Assembly (NCBI RefSeq): GCF_003726035.1
Contig: NZ_QICD01000003.1
Span: 62,001-126,000, forward strand
DNA from: Paraeggerthella hongkongensis
GTDB lineage: Bacteria > Actinomycetota > Coriobacteriia > Coriobacteriales > Eggerthellaceae
Direction of reading: 5' to 3'
Length of the DNA stretch: 64,000 nucleotides
Shown here: one piece after another, positions 51,369 through 58,218 of the stretch
Numbering within the stretch: position 1 is the stretch's first letter
Layout: each line of letters opens with the position of its first letter
Program-made: the position numbers and the translations under genes
The notes under the pieces: generated by a model
Seen by the model: only the letters and a program-made list of their open reading frames with translations
What the model was told of the DNA's origin: nothing
Databases searched by the model: none

Positions 51369-51509
51369 TGTCAAAACGGACGAGTTTTGCGGGGATTTTG
51401 CGCTTCCGCCCGAAGGCTGCGCGCCAAGGTTTTTTATCGTCCCAGTTCACGGAGCTGCCGGTTGCCTTTATTCTCGCTTAAGGACCAGTAAAACTCGTCC
51501 GTTTTGACA
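51369..51509. repeat. 141-bp terminal-inverted-repeat element, copy C
   Basis: Same orientation as copy B, with perfect ends TGTCAAAACGGACGAGTTTT and complement. It shares the TTATTCT..TTAAGGACCAGTAAAACTCG block with the others, but its centre has drifted. Confidence 0.9.
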
Positions 51510-51540
51510 CGCACGGCAACGTTCACGCAACACCGACTCG

Positions 51541-51635
51541 CCAGCGCAGCAACAGCACCCGGCGGCACACCCGCCAGCGCAGCAACAGCACCCGGCGGTA
51601 CACCCGCCAGCGCAGCAACGCGCACCCGGCATCGC
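51541..51635. repeat. 33-bp tandem repeat, about three units
   Basis: Units start at 51541, 51574 and 51607 (CCAGCGCAGCAACAGCACCC and following). The first two are almost identical and the third is degenerate. It lies just after copy C. Translation in either strand gives simple Ala/Pro/Gly repeats, not a credible protein. Confidence 0.75.
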
Positions 51636-51661
51636 GCACTCCAGCACGGCAGCGCGCGCAA

Positions 51662-51697
51662 AACGGCCGTGCGGCTTGTTGCAGCTGCACGGCCGTT
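51662..51697 (-). terminator. Intrinsic terminator of the terC gene
   Basis: An 11-bp stem (AACGGCCGTGC / GCACGGCCGTT) lies 30 bases after the terC stop; on the minus strand the second arm runs into TTTT. Confidence 0.7.
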
Positions 51698-51726
51698 CAT
51701 CGGCGAACCTTCGGGAAGGAGCGGCC

Positions 51727-52839
51727 CTATTTGCCCTTCGGCACCTCGTAGGCAGGATCGTCGCCGGAAACGTCCTCCACGTGCGCCCCGATCTCGAGCG
51801 GCGCGCTGAACGACTCCCCGGCCGCGGCAGAACCGGCCATCAGCTCTTTGAACGACGCGGCATCCTCGCCCACCATCGGCATCATCACGTACACGTTGTT
51901 GCCGATGATCACCGGACGGACGCGATCGGCAACGGCGTCGCGCGCAGCGTCGGCCGGCTTGCCGGAGGCCACGTCGGCAGCCGCCTCGCGCTTGAGTTCT
52001 TCAAGCATCTCGGTGCGCACGTTCTCGATCTGGGCAGCCGTCTCGTTTTTCCAGCGCTCCTTGCGCCATGCGAGGAAGTTCGCGTTGTAGCGCATCTGGA
52101 TAAGCTCGAGCACGATGCAGAACACCATGGCGAAGTACACGATCAGCTTCTCAAGCGGCATGTGAAGAAGCTCGATGCCCGTATGGAAGCCGGCGCTGTC
52201 GATGACGAGCAACCCGCCGATAGCCACGATGAACGTGAGCGCGAGCATCTTCATCTCGGGATGACCGTTGATGAAGTTGGAGATGGGGTCGATGAAGATC
52301 ATCATCAAGAACACGGCCGACATGACCGCGATGATCATGATGATAAGGTGGTCGGCCATGCCCACGGCCGTGATGACCGAGTCGATGGAGAACACCAGGT
52401 CCATGACCATGATGGTGCCCACGGCCTGCGGCAGCGCGATGCGGTGCAGCGCCTTGTGCTCTTCGCAATGCTCGGCCTTGACCTCGGTGAGCTTGAGCGT
52501 GTCGCGCAGCTCGGCGATACCCTTGTAGATCAAGTACCCGCCGCCGATCAGCAGAACCAGGTCGCGCACGGAGAATCCGTGGGTGTAGGGGCCCAGGTCG
52601 ACCGTGAACAAAGGCTCGGTCATGTGCACGAGGAACGAGGCGAAGCACAGAAACACGATGCGCATGACGAGCGCGCCGGCAAGGCCGAGCTTGCGACCGA
52701 TGTGCTGCTTGTCCTCGGGCAGGCGGTTCGTCGTGATGGAGATGAACACCAGGTTGTCCACGCCCAGCACGATCTCCAGGAAAATGAGGCTGACCAAGCT
52801 GATCCAAGCCTCGGGTGATGCGAAGATTGAAAGATCCAC
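51727..52839 (-). CDS. TerC-family membrane protein, probable manganese exporter
   Basis: A 370-residue TerC protein. Family-typical segments include LVSLIFLEIVLGVDNLVFISI, RIVFLCFASFLVHM, IMVMDLVFSIDSVITAVGMAD (acidic residues in membrane helices) and LLVIDSAGFHTGIELLH. The C-terminal ~120 residues are a soluble acidic extension rich in Ala/Glu. TerC members tested elsewhere export Mn2+; the name derives from tellurite resistance, which is not implied here. A yybP-ykoY riboswitch in its leader supports manganese control. The start is GTG 52839 with AAGGAG ten bases upstream. Transcribed alone. Confidence 0.92.
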   Translation of the reverse strand: MDLSIFASPEAWISLVSLIFLEIVLGVDNLVFISITTNRLPEDKQHIGRKLGLAGALVMRIVFLCFASFLVHMTEPLFTVDLGPYTHGFSVRDLVLLIGGGYLIYKGIAELRDTLKLTEVKAEHCEEHKALHRIALPQAVGTIMVMDLVFSIDSVITAVGMADHLIIMIIAVMSAVFLMMIFIDPISNFINGHPEMKMLALTFIVAIGGLLVIDSAGFHTGIELLHMPLEKLIVYFAMVFCIVLELIQMRYNANFLAWRKERWKNETAAQIENVRTEMLEELKREAAADVASGKPADAARDAVADRVRPVIIGNNVYVMMPMVGEDAASFKELMAGSAAAGESFSAPLEIGAHVEDVSGDDPAYEVPKGK

Positions 52840-52904
52840 GGGTTGATTGCTCCTTCTGCTGCTTCTTCGGTTGCTCGTCTTTTCCCGGGGAAGGCGCAGT
52901 TCAC

Positions 52905-52956
52905 AAAAAAAGACTCATGGCGCGGCTGCAGATGCATGCGAACCGCGCCATGAGTC
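52905..52956 (-). terminator. Riboswitch-controlled intrinsic terminator in the terC leader
   Basis: On the minus strand the stem GACTCATGGCGCGG / CCGCGCCATGAGTC is followed by seven T residues. It lies upstream of terC, not after a gene, so it is an attenuator. Its first arm CATGGCGCGG is also the 3' strand of riboswitch helix P1. Confidence 0.9.
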
Positions 52957-53049
52957 TCGTTAATTAAGACACGCCAGACCTTACGGCCATGATGTTGAAC
53001 GTGTCGCATGCGCGCTAAAGCCGCATGCCAACTACTCCCCCACGGGCGG
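52943..53049 (-). ncRNA. yybP-ykoY manganese riboswitch (aptamer)
   Basis: Read on the minus strand the leader contains, in order, the class motifs GGGGAGTAG, a stem GCATGCG/CGCATGC, TTCAACATCATGGCC, GGTCTGGC and ACGAGAC. Helix P1 is CCGCCCGTG (53049-53041) with CATGGCGCGG (52952-52943) with one bulge. Established members bind Mn2+ and turn on exporters. Here Mn2+-stabilised P1 would take the strand needed by the terminator, giving antitermination and terC expression. Confidence 0.85.
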
Positions 53050-53146
53050 ATCGTATCCTAACACGAGGTTCCCACGTCGGCAATGCTATACTACGCAATG
53101 CACAAAATCATCCCGGACGAACCCGAGACCTCCTGCAGGAGATGCC

Positions 53147-53938
53147 ATGCAGTTCAATTTCTTCAACAAGCGCAACGACTACGTCGAAAGCGACGGTCCC
53201 GTCCGCTACCTGGACGCCAGCGGACTTCAACGCCCGCTCGACATGCCGCGCTCCCAAATGGCCATCATGGGCCTGTTCGTGGTGGCAGCCGCCGTCATCG
53301 GCGGGTTCATGCTGTTCAACGTGCTTGACGAGGTACAGGGCAAAGCGGCTCGCGCCCAGGCGAGCGTCGAGCAGAACCTAGCTCGCGAAGTTACGTACGA
53401 CCTGCCGGTTTTGCCATCCGTCATCCAAAACGGCGACAATGCCAGCATAAAGCAAGGATTCGTGGACGCCGGCGCAACCATCTACGACACCACCAGCGAA
53501 GAGGAAGCCGCCGCCGGCAACATGGACATCATCAAGCTGCCCTCCGACGTGAGCGAGCTTGACGCGGGCGTTCTGTACAGCAAGGGCATACCGAACCTGA
53601 GCGCCGCCGAAGCCGCGCTGCTGCTGAACGGGTCGTGGACCCTCGAGGTCGACCGCAGCGAAGGCGTTTCCATGCGCGTCACGTACGCGGACTTCACGTC
53701 GGGAACCGTGGAAGCAGCCGTGCAGGCGGCCATCGCCTCCGAAGGATTCGACCCGGCCACCACCCCCGAGGGCGGTGCGGGCGTCGACGAGGTGGGCAAC
53801 ACCTTCCAAACCGGCACCGTCGACGTAGGGGGCACCGTCTACACCTGGAAGGTGTCCGCCATCGCGCTTTCCAGCGTCTACAACATCTCCGGCCTGCCCG
53901 ACACCGCCGTGTACGTCGGCATTCGCCTGACAGCCTAG
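53147..53938 (+). CDS. Single-pass membrane protein of unknown function
   Basis: A 263-residue protein: a 38-residue polar N-terminus, one membrane helix (residues ~39-60, AIMGLFVVAAAVIGGFMLFNVL), and a ~200-residue external part rich in Asp, Ala and Thr with no cysteines. No family was recognised. The orientation (short inside, long outside) follows from the basic residues before the helix. The ATG at 53147 has AGGAG upstream. It is divergent from terC, whose promoter shares the gap, and is followed by the 82-bp palindrome copy 2. The function is open; neighbourhood gives no strong hint. Confidence 0.75.
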   Translation: MQFNFFNKRNDYVESDGPVRYLDASGLQRPLDMPRSQMAIMGLFVVAAAVIGGFMLFNVLDEVQGKAARAQASVEQNLAREVTYDLPVLPSVIQNGDNASIKQGFVDAGATIYDTTSEEEAAAGNMDIIKLPSDVSELDAGVLYSKGIPNLSAAEAALLLNGSWTLEVDRSEGVSMRVTYADFTSGTVEAAVQAAIASEGFDPATTPEGGAGVDEVGNTFQTGTVDVGGTVYTWKVSAIALSSVYNISGLPDTAVYVGIRLTA

Positions 53939-53961
53939 CACCTGCAGTCCCCTCCAAGGGA

Positions 53962-54043
53962 ATGAGACGAAGGGACGGGGTCAATGACTCATTTTCTGGC
54001 CTGCGGCCGAAAATGAGTCATTGACCCCGTCCCTTCGTCTCAT
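53962..54043. repeat. 82-bp near-perfect palindrome, copy 2
   Basis: Identical to the element at 35312-35393 except one loop base (loop TGGCCTGCGGCC). It begins 24 bases after the previous stop codon and lies 148 bp before napG, so it may also act as a transcription barrier. The remaining gap to napG is AT-richer and presumably carries the nap promoter; no clear FNR site was found. Confidence 0.93.
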
Positions 54044-54191
54044 CGTTTTCCCACGTCCCTAGTATTCTCGTATAAAAATAGAAGAAAACCCGTACGATGG
54101 GAAGGGTTTATCCCCCTCTCGTGCTCGGACATACCCCGATAGGCATAATGCCCGTTCAAGCGCATGATACGAGTCACGAGGAGGAGATTCT

Positions 54192-54800
54192 ATGAAAGTA
54201 TCGAGCGTCATAGCGGGCGCATCCGCAGCCATCGTTGCCTTTCAGGCCGTCGCCTACGCAACCCGTGGCGAATCGAGCCTGCTGCGCCCGCCGGGCGCTC
54301 AAGGCGAATCCGACTTCATGGCGCGCTGCATCAAGTGCGGAAAATGCATCGAAGCATGCCCCTATCAAGCCCTCGGACCCGCTGGCGACGATGCCGGCAT
54401 GGCCGTGGGAACTCCGTGCATCGACGCACGGAGCCAGGCATGCCGCCTTTGCGAGGACTTCCCCTGCGTCGACGTCTGTCCCACCGATGCCCTGCGCGAC
54501 GTATCCGCGCGTTCCGACGTGCGCATGGGCGTGGCCGTCATCGACGAAGAAGGGTGCATCGCGTTTCAGGGCATGCGCTGCGAAGTATGCTATCGAGCTT
54601 GCCCCCTGATCGACGAAGCCATCCTCATCGATTACCGCATGCGCGAAGGCGACGCCATCCACACGTTGTTCGCCCCCGTCATCGACGAGGACGCATGCGT
54701 GGGATGCGGCTTGTGCGTGGAGCGCTGCGTGGTCAGCGAGCCAACCGTGCCCATCCGCATCGCCACCGATGCGCAACGCACGCGCGAACGAGGGCAGTAG
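54192..54800 (+). CDS. napG: NapG-like 4[4Fe-4S] ferredoxin
   Basis: A 202-residue Fe-S protein with four cysteine clusters: CIKCGKCIEACPYQAL, CRLCEDFPCVDVCPTDAL, the CEVCYRACP region and CVGCGLCVERCVV, in the order of NapG. After the hydrophobic N-terminus it has LLRPPGAQGESDF, as in NapG proteins. It should pass electrons from the quinol/NapH side to NapAB. The N-terminus (VSSVIAGASAAIVAFQAVAYA) is hydrophobic but lacks the twin arginines usual for Tat-exported NapG, so its location is uncertain. AGGAGG precedes the start. First gene of the nap operon. Confidence 0.85.
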   Translation: MKVSSVIAGASAAIVAFQAVAYATRGESSLLRPPGAQGESDFMARCIKCGKCIEACPYQALGPAGDDAGMAVGTPCIDARSQACRLCEDFPCVDVCPTDALRDVSARSDVRMGVAVIDEEGCIAFQGMRCEVCYRACPLIDEAILIDYRMREGDAIHTLFAPVIDEDACVGCGLCVERCVVSEPTVPIRIATDAQRTRERGQ

Positions 54801-54897
54801 CAAGGCGCGCCGCAGGGCGCAATCAAGTTCCGAACCGTCCGGACGACGGTGAAGATACGAGTGCAACGGGAGAGAATACGGGAGAAGGAGGGGTGTC

Positions 54898-57453
54898 ATG
54901 GACATCTCGAGACGAGGGTTCGTCAAAGCCACGGCAGTAGCGCTGGCAAGCGCCGCTGCAGCAGGCACCATGTCGTCGCTCGTTGGATGCGCCGACGGCG
55001 GTCAGAAGGGGGCTTCCTCCGGGGAGGGCCAGAAGTTCACCTCGGTATGCCGCTTCTGCGGCTGCGGCTGCGGCGTCATCTGCGAAGTGAAGGACAACAA
55101 GCTGGTGTCGGTCACGGGCGACCCGGACAACCAGTCCAACAAGGGCCTCAACTGCGTCAAAGGCTACTACCTGGCGAAGATCCTCTACGGAGACGACCGC
55201 CTGACCGTGCCGCTCATCCGCGACGACAAGTCCACGAAGGGCACCGACGAGGGCCTGCGCGAGGCAACTTGGGACGAAGCGCTTGAACTGGTGGCCGGCA
55301 AGCTCAAGGACACCTGGAAAAAGGACAAGAGCCGCCTGGCGTTCTGGGGATCGGGCCAGCAGCCCATCACGGAAGGCTACGCCACCGCCAAGTTCTGGAA
55401 GGCCGGCCTGCTGTCCAACAACATCGACCCGAACGCGCGCCTGTGCATGGCCAGCGCCGTGGTCGGCTTCATGAACGTGTTCCAGACCGACGAGCCGGCC
55501 GGCAGCTACAGCGACCTGGACGAAGCCGACGTGTTCGTCACCTGGGGCGCCAACATGGCCGAAGCGCACCCCATGCTGTACTCGCGCCTGACCGCGCGCA
55601 AGATCTCGGGCACCAACGTGAAGCACTACGACTTGACCACGCTCAAAACGCGTACGAGCGCAAGCGCGGACAAGGTCATGGTCTTCAAGCCCAACACCGA
55701 CCTGGCCATCGCCAACTGCATCGCAAACTACCTGGTCCAGAACAAGAAGTACGACGCAGCCTTCGTCAACGACCACCTGCAGTTCAAGCAGGGCACTGAG
55801 AACATCGGCAACGCGACCGACGACGGCTACGATGCCAGCGACATCGGCAAGTCGGTGGACAAGGTGGAGCCCATCACGTTCGAGGAGTACGCCGCGCGCC
55901 TGGAGCCCTACACCTTCGAGCACACCGCGCAGCTGTCCGGCGTCGCCATCGAGGACCTCAAAGAGCTGGCCGAGGTGTTCGCCGACCCGAACAAGAAGGT
56001 CATGTCGCTGTGGACCATGGGCGTGAACCAGCACAACCGCGGCACGTGGATGAACCATAACATCTACAACGTCCACCTGCTGTCGGGCAAGATCGCGCAG
56101 CCCGGCAACGGCCCCTTCTCGTTGACCGGCCAGCCCACCGCCTGCGGCACCGCGCGCGAAGTGGGCACCTTCAGCCACCGTTTGCCCGCCGACCTGCTGG
56201 TCGCCAACGCACAGCACCGTCGCTACACCGAAGTCATCTGGAACCTGCCCGAGGGATACCTGGACGAAATCCAGAAGCCCGGCTTCCACACGGTCAAGAT
56301 CTTCCGCGAAATGTCCAAGGGCAACATGGACTTTTTGTGGTCCGCGCATAACAACTGGGCCGTCTCCATGCCCAACCTCACCCGCTTCTTGGGCAAGGGC
56401 GACAAGACGGGCGTCATGGACACGTTCGTCGTGGTGAACGAAGTCTATCCCACCCTGTCCACCAAGTACGCCGACGTGGTGTTCCCCGTGGCCATGTGGG
56501 TGGAGCGCGAAGGCCAGTTCGGCAACGCCGAGCGCCGCACCGCCGTGTTCGAGAAGGCCGTCGATCCCCCGGGCGAGGCGAAGTGGGACCTGTGGGTCAT
56601 CATGGAAGTGGCGCGTCGCGTGCTCGATGGCGAGAAAATCGACGGGCAGGATGCGTTCGACCGCCTGTTCGGCGCCATTTACGACAAGAACGCCGCCGAC
56701 TTCAAGGGAGATTCGCGCGAAACGAACCGCACCATCTGGGAAGAGTACCGCATTTTCTCCAATCCCAGCCTCAACGACAAGGCGAAGGCGATCAACGACG
56801 ACGCCGACGGGAAGTTCGAGGCCAAGCTGAAGATGGAGAACAAGCAGCTGGCCCCTTACGACGAGTACCTGGCGCATCACGGCCTAACCTGGCCCGTGCG
56901 CGAAGTGAACGGCACCTGGATGCCCACGAAGTGGCGTTTCTCCACCGGCAAGCAGGAAGACGGCTTCGACGAGATCGGCGTGGCGCAGTACGGCAAGGAA
57001 GGCCTTGCCGGCGGTGTGAGCTTCTACAAATCCGCCAAGATGAAGCCGTCCGTGGTGTTCCGTCCCTACGAACCGCCCGCGGAGGAGCCGGACAAGGAAT
57101 ACCCGTTCGTGTTCTGCACGGGCCGCTTGCTGGAGCACTGGCACACCGGCTCCATGACGCGCCGCGTTCCCGAGCTCGACCGCGCGCTCCCCGAAGCGCT
57201 GCTCAACATGAGCCCGGAGGACTGCGCGAAGATGGACATCAAGGACGGCGACATGGTCAAGGTCAAGTCGCGCTTCGGCGAATTCGACATCAAGGTGTCG
57301 ACGGCAGGACGCACCGAGCCGCCCGCCGGAACGGTGTTCGCGCCCTTCTTCGCGGAGGAAACGCTCATCAACCTGGCCGTGCAGGATACGTACTGCCCGC
57401 TGTCCAAGGAGCCCGACTACAAGAAGACCTGCGTGTCCATCACGAAGATATAG
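54898..57453 (+). CDS. napA: Periplasmic-type nitrate reductase catalytic subunit NapA
   Basis: An 851-residue bis-MGD molybdoenzyme. The N-terminus is a Tat signal (SRRGFVK) ending in a lipobox, LVGC, with Cys-31 (likely lipid-anchored). The [4Fe-4S] motif is CRFCGCGCGVIC...GLNCVKG. The molybdenum-ligand cysteine lies in NARLCMASAVVGFMNVFQTDEP, the NapA pattern. Later stretches TMGVNQHNRGTWMNHNIYN and GQPTACGTAREVGTFSHRL are NapA-specific, which argues against formate dehydrogenase (no Sec/Cys-His motif). It reduces nitrate to nitrite outside the membrane. Good ribosome site (AGGAGG). It requires NapD for maturation, encoded downstream. Confidence 0.93.
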   Translation: MDISRRGFVKATAVALASAAAAGTMSSLVGCADGGQKGASSGEGQKFTSVCRFCGCGCGVICEVKDNKLVSVTGDPDNQSNKGLNCVKGYYLAKILYGDDRLTVPLIRDDKSTKGTDEGLREATWDEALELVAGKLKDTWKKDKSRLAFWGSGQQPITEGYATAKFWKAGLLSNNIDPNARLCMASAVVGFMNVFQTDEPAGSYSDLDEADVFVTWGANMAEAHPMLYSRLTARKISGTNVKHYDLTTLKTRTSASADKVMVFKPNTDLAIANCIANYLVQNKKYDAAFVNDHLQFKQGTENIGNATDDGYDASDIGKSVDKVEPITFEEYAARLEPYTFEHTAQLSGVAIEDLKELAEVFADPNKKVMSLWTMGVNQHNRGTWMNHNIYNVHLLSGKIAQPGNGPFSLTGQPTACGTAREVGTFSHRLPADLLVANAQHRRYTEVIWNLPEGYLDEIQKPGFHTVKIFREMSKGNMDFLWSAHNNWAVSMPNLTRFLGKGDKTGVMDTFVVVNEVYPTLSTKYADVVFPVAMWVEREGQFGNAERRTAVFEKAVDPPGEAKWDLWVIMEVARRVLDGEKIDGQDAFDRLFGAIYDKNAADFKGDSRETNRTIWEEYRIFSNPSLNDKAKAINDDADGKFEAKLKMENKQLAPYDEYLAHHGLTWPVREVNGTWMPTKWRFSTGKQEDGFDEIGVAQYGKEGLAGGVSFYKSAKMKPSVVFRPYEPPAEEPDKEYPFVFCTGRLLEHWHTGSMTRRVPELDRALPEALLNMSPEDCAKMDIKDGDMVKVKSRFGEFDIKVSTAGRTEPPAGTVFAPFFAEETLINLAVQDTYCPLSKEPDYKKTCVSITKI

Positions 57454-57464
57454 AGGTGAAACCG

Positions 57465-57797
57465 ATGAAGAAGAAAGCTATCGCCACCGCCCTCGTGCTG
57501 ACCATGACCCTTGGGGTGGGCGCGCTGGCCGGCTGCTCCACCGAGCGCGCAGGCTACGCCGGAAACGACGACATTCCTCCCGGAGCGGCGCCGCTCATGC
57601 CGCCCACGCATGTTGGGCGCGCGGACAGCCTGGGAGCGGCCGGCTGTTACGGCTGCCACGGCGCGAACGACCAGGCGAACCCCATGCTGAACGGGGCCAC
57701 GGCGCTGCCCGACGACCACTACAAGGACGGCGACGTGGGATCCAAGCAGATCGAGCCCACGCGCGAGCAATGCATCACCTGTCACCCGCAGGGTTAG
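57465..57797 (+). CDS. napB: NapB-like diheme cytochrome c, lipoprotein
   Basis: A 110-residue product beginning with a lipoprotein signal (lipobox LAGC, Cys-24). It has two heme c-binding motifs, CYGCH (residues 61-65) and CITCH (103-107), and PPTHVG and ADSLGAAGCYGC patterns of NapB. It hands electrons to NapA at the cell surface. NapB of Gram-negatives is periplasmic and soluble; lipid anchoring fits a single-membrane cell. The start ATG at 57465 follows GAGGTG, 11 bases after napA. Confidence 0.9.
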   Translation: MKKKAIATALVLTMTLGVGALAGCSTERAGYAGNDDIPPGAAPLMPPTHVGRADSLGAAGCYGCHGANDQANPMLNGATALPDDHYKDGDVGSKQIEPTREQCITCHPQG

Positions 57798-57803
57798 CCC
57801 GGA

Positions 57804-57833
57804 TATGCCGGCCCTTCGCGATAGGCCGGCATA
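57804..57833 (+). terminator. Hairpin after napB
   Basis: A 10-bp stem (TATGCCGGCC / GGCCGGCATA) starts six bases after the napB stop codon. No T-run, so it may limit rather than end transcription into napD. Confidence 0.4.
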
Positions 57834-57898
57834 CATCGGGTTGATCGCCCATCCCGCGGTTGCGCCCGTTACCGTCCGCAACCGCATTCCCTCCCCAT

Positions 57899-57926
57899 CC
57901 CGCCTCCCCTGTTGAGGGGAGGCGGG
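57899..57926 (+). other. Second intercistronic stem-loop, napB-napD
   Basis: An 11-bp GC stem (CCCGCCTCCCC / GGGGAGGCGGG) with a 6-base loop, 35 bases before napD. It resembles processing or mRNA-stabilising hairpins; function inferred only. Confidence 0.5.
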
Positions 57927-57960
57927 GCACCGGAAGGATAGAACGAGTAAGGAGAGCACC

Positions 57961-58218
57961 ATGGTTATCTCGAGCCTGGTCATCGAAACGGCGCCCGCGC
58001 TCACTGCGGACGTCGCCCGCGAGCTTGATCTGCGCGAAGGCGTGGAGGTTCACGAAGTGAACGAATACAAGATCGTCGTCACCATCGAGGCCGAAACGGT
58101 CGATGCGTCGCATGCCGTTGCAAGCGGATTCATCGGCATCGAAGGCGTCACCGGCATCAATCTGGTATACGCGAATTTCGAGGACGACCCCACGCTTGCA
58201 AAGGCCGGATCGCGATGA
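57961..58218 (+). CDS. napD: NapD maturation chaperone
   Basis: An 85-residue ferredoxin-fold protein: VISSLVIETAPALTADVARELDLREGVEVHEVNEYKIVVTIEAE, a NapD pattern (residues 2-45). NapD binds the NapA Tat signal and guards its folding and cofactor insertion before export. The stop overlaps the start of napH (ATGA). Confidence 0.9.
   Translation: MVISSLVIETAPALTADVARELDLREGVEVHEVNEYKIVVTIEAETVDASHAVASGFIGIEGVTGINLVYANFEDDPTLAKAGSR

Noticed and set aside
51541-51635. 33-bp repeats considered as a CRISPR array
   Set aside because: The units are contiguous with no unique spacers and no cas genes are nearby.
51504-51809. Small ORF with Ala/Pro/Gly repeats (SAATAPGGTPA)
   Set aside because: The repeat comes from the 33-bp DNA tandem array in an intergenic region, and the frame runs into the end of terC in antisense. 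No start-site support.
51727-52839. TerC gene as a tellurite-resistance determinant
   Set aside because: No other ter genes are present and the leader carries a manganese riboswitch, which supports a Mn2+ transport role.
35312-54043. The two 82-bp palindromes as ends of a composite transposon or genomic island
   Set aside because: The 18.6 kb between them is made of ordinary housekeeping genes (pta, ackA, xseAB, rnd, coaX) with no integrase or target duplication.
54823-56880. A 685-residue open frame on the minus strand
   Set aside because: It lies entirely opposite napA, whose motifs and signal peptide are unambiguous. The Val/His/Arg-rich translation has no recognisable fold.
54898-57453. 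Molybdoenzyme as formate dehydrogenase or DMSO reductase
   Set aside because: NapA-specific stretches (NARLCMASAVVGF, GVNQHNRGTWMN) and the neighbouring napB, napD, napG and napH genes identify it as nitrate reductase.
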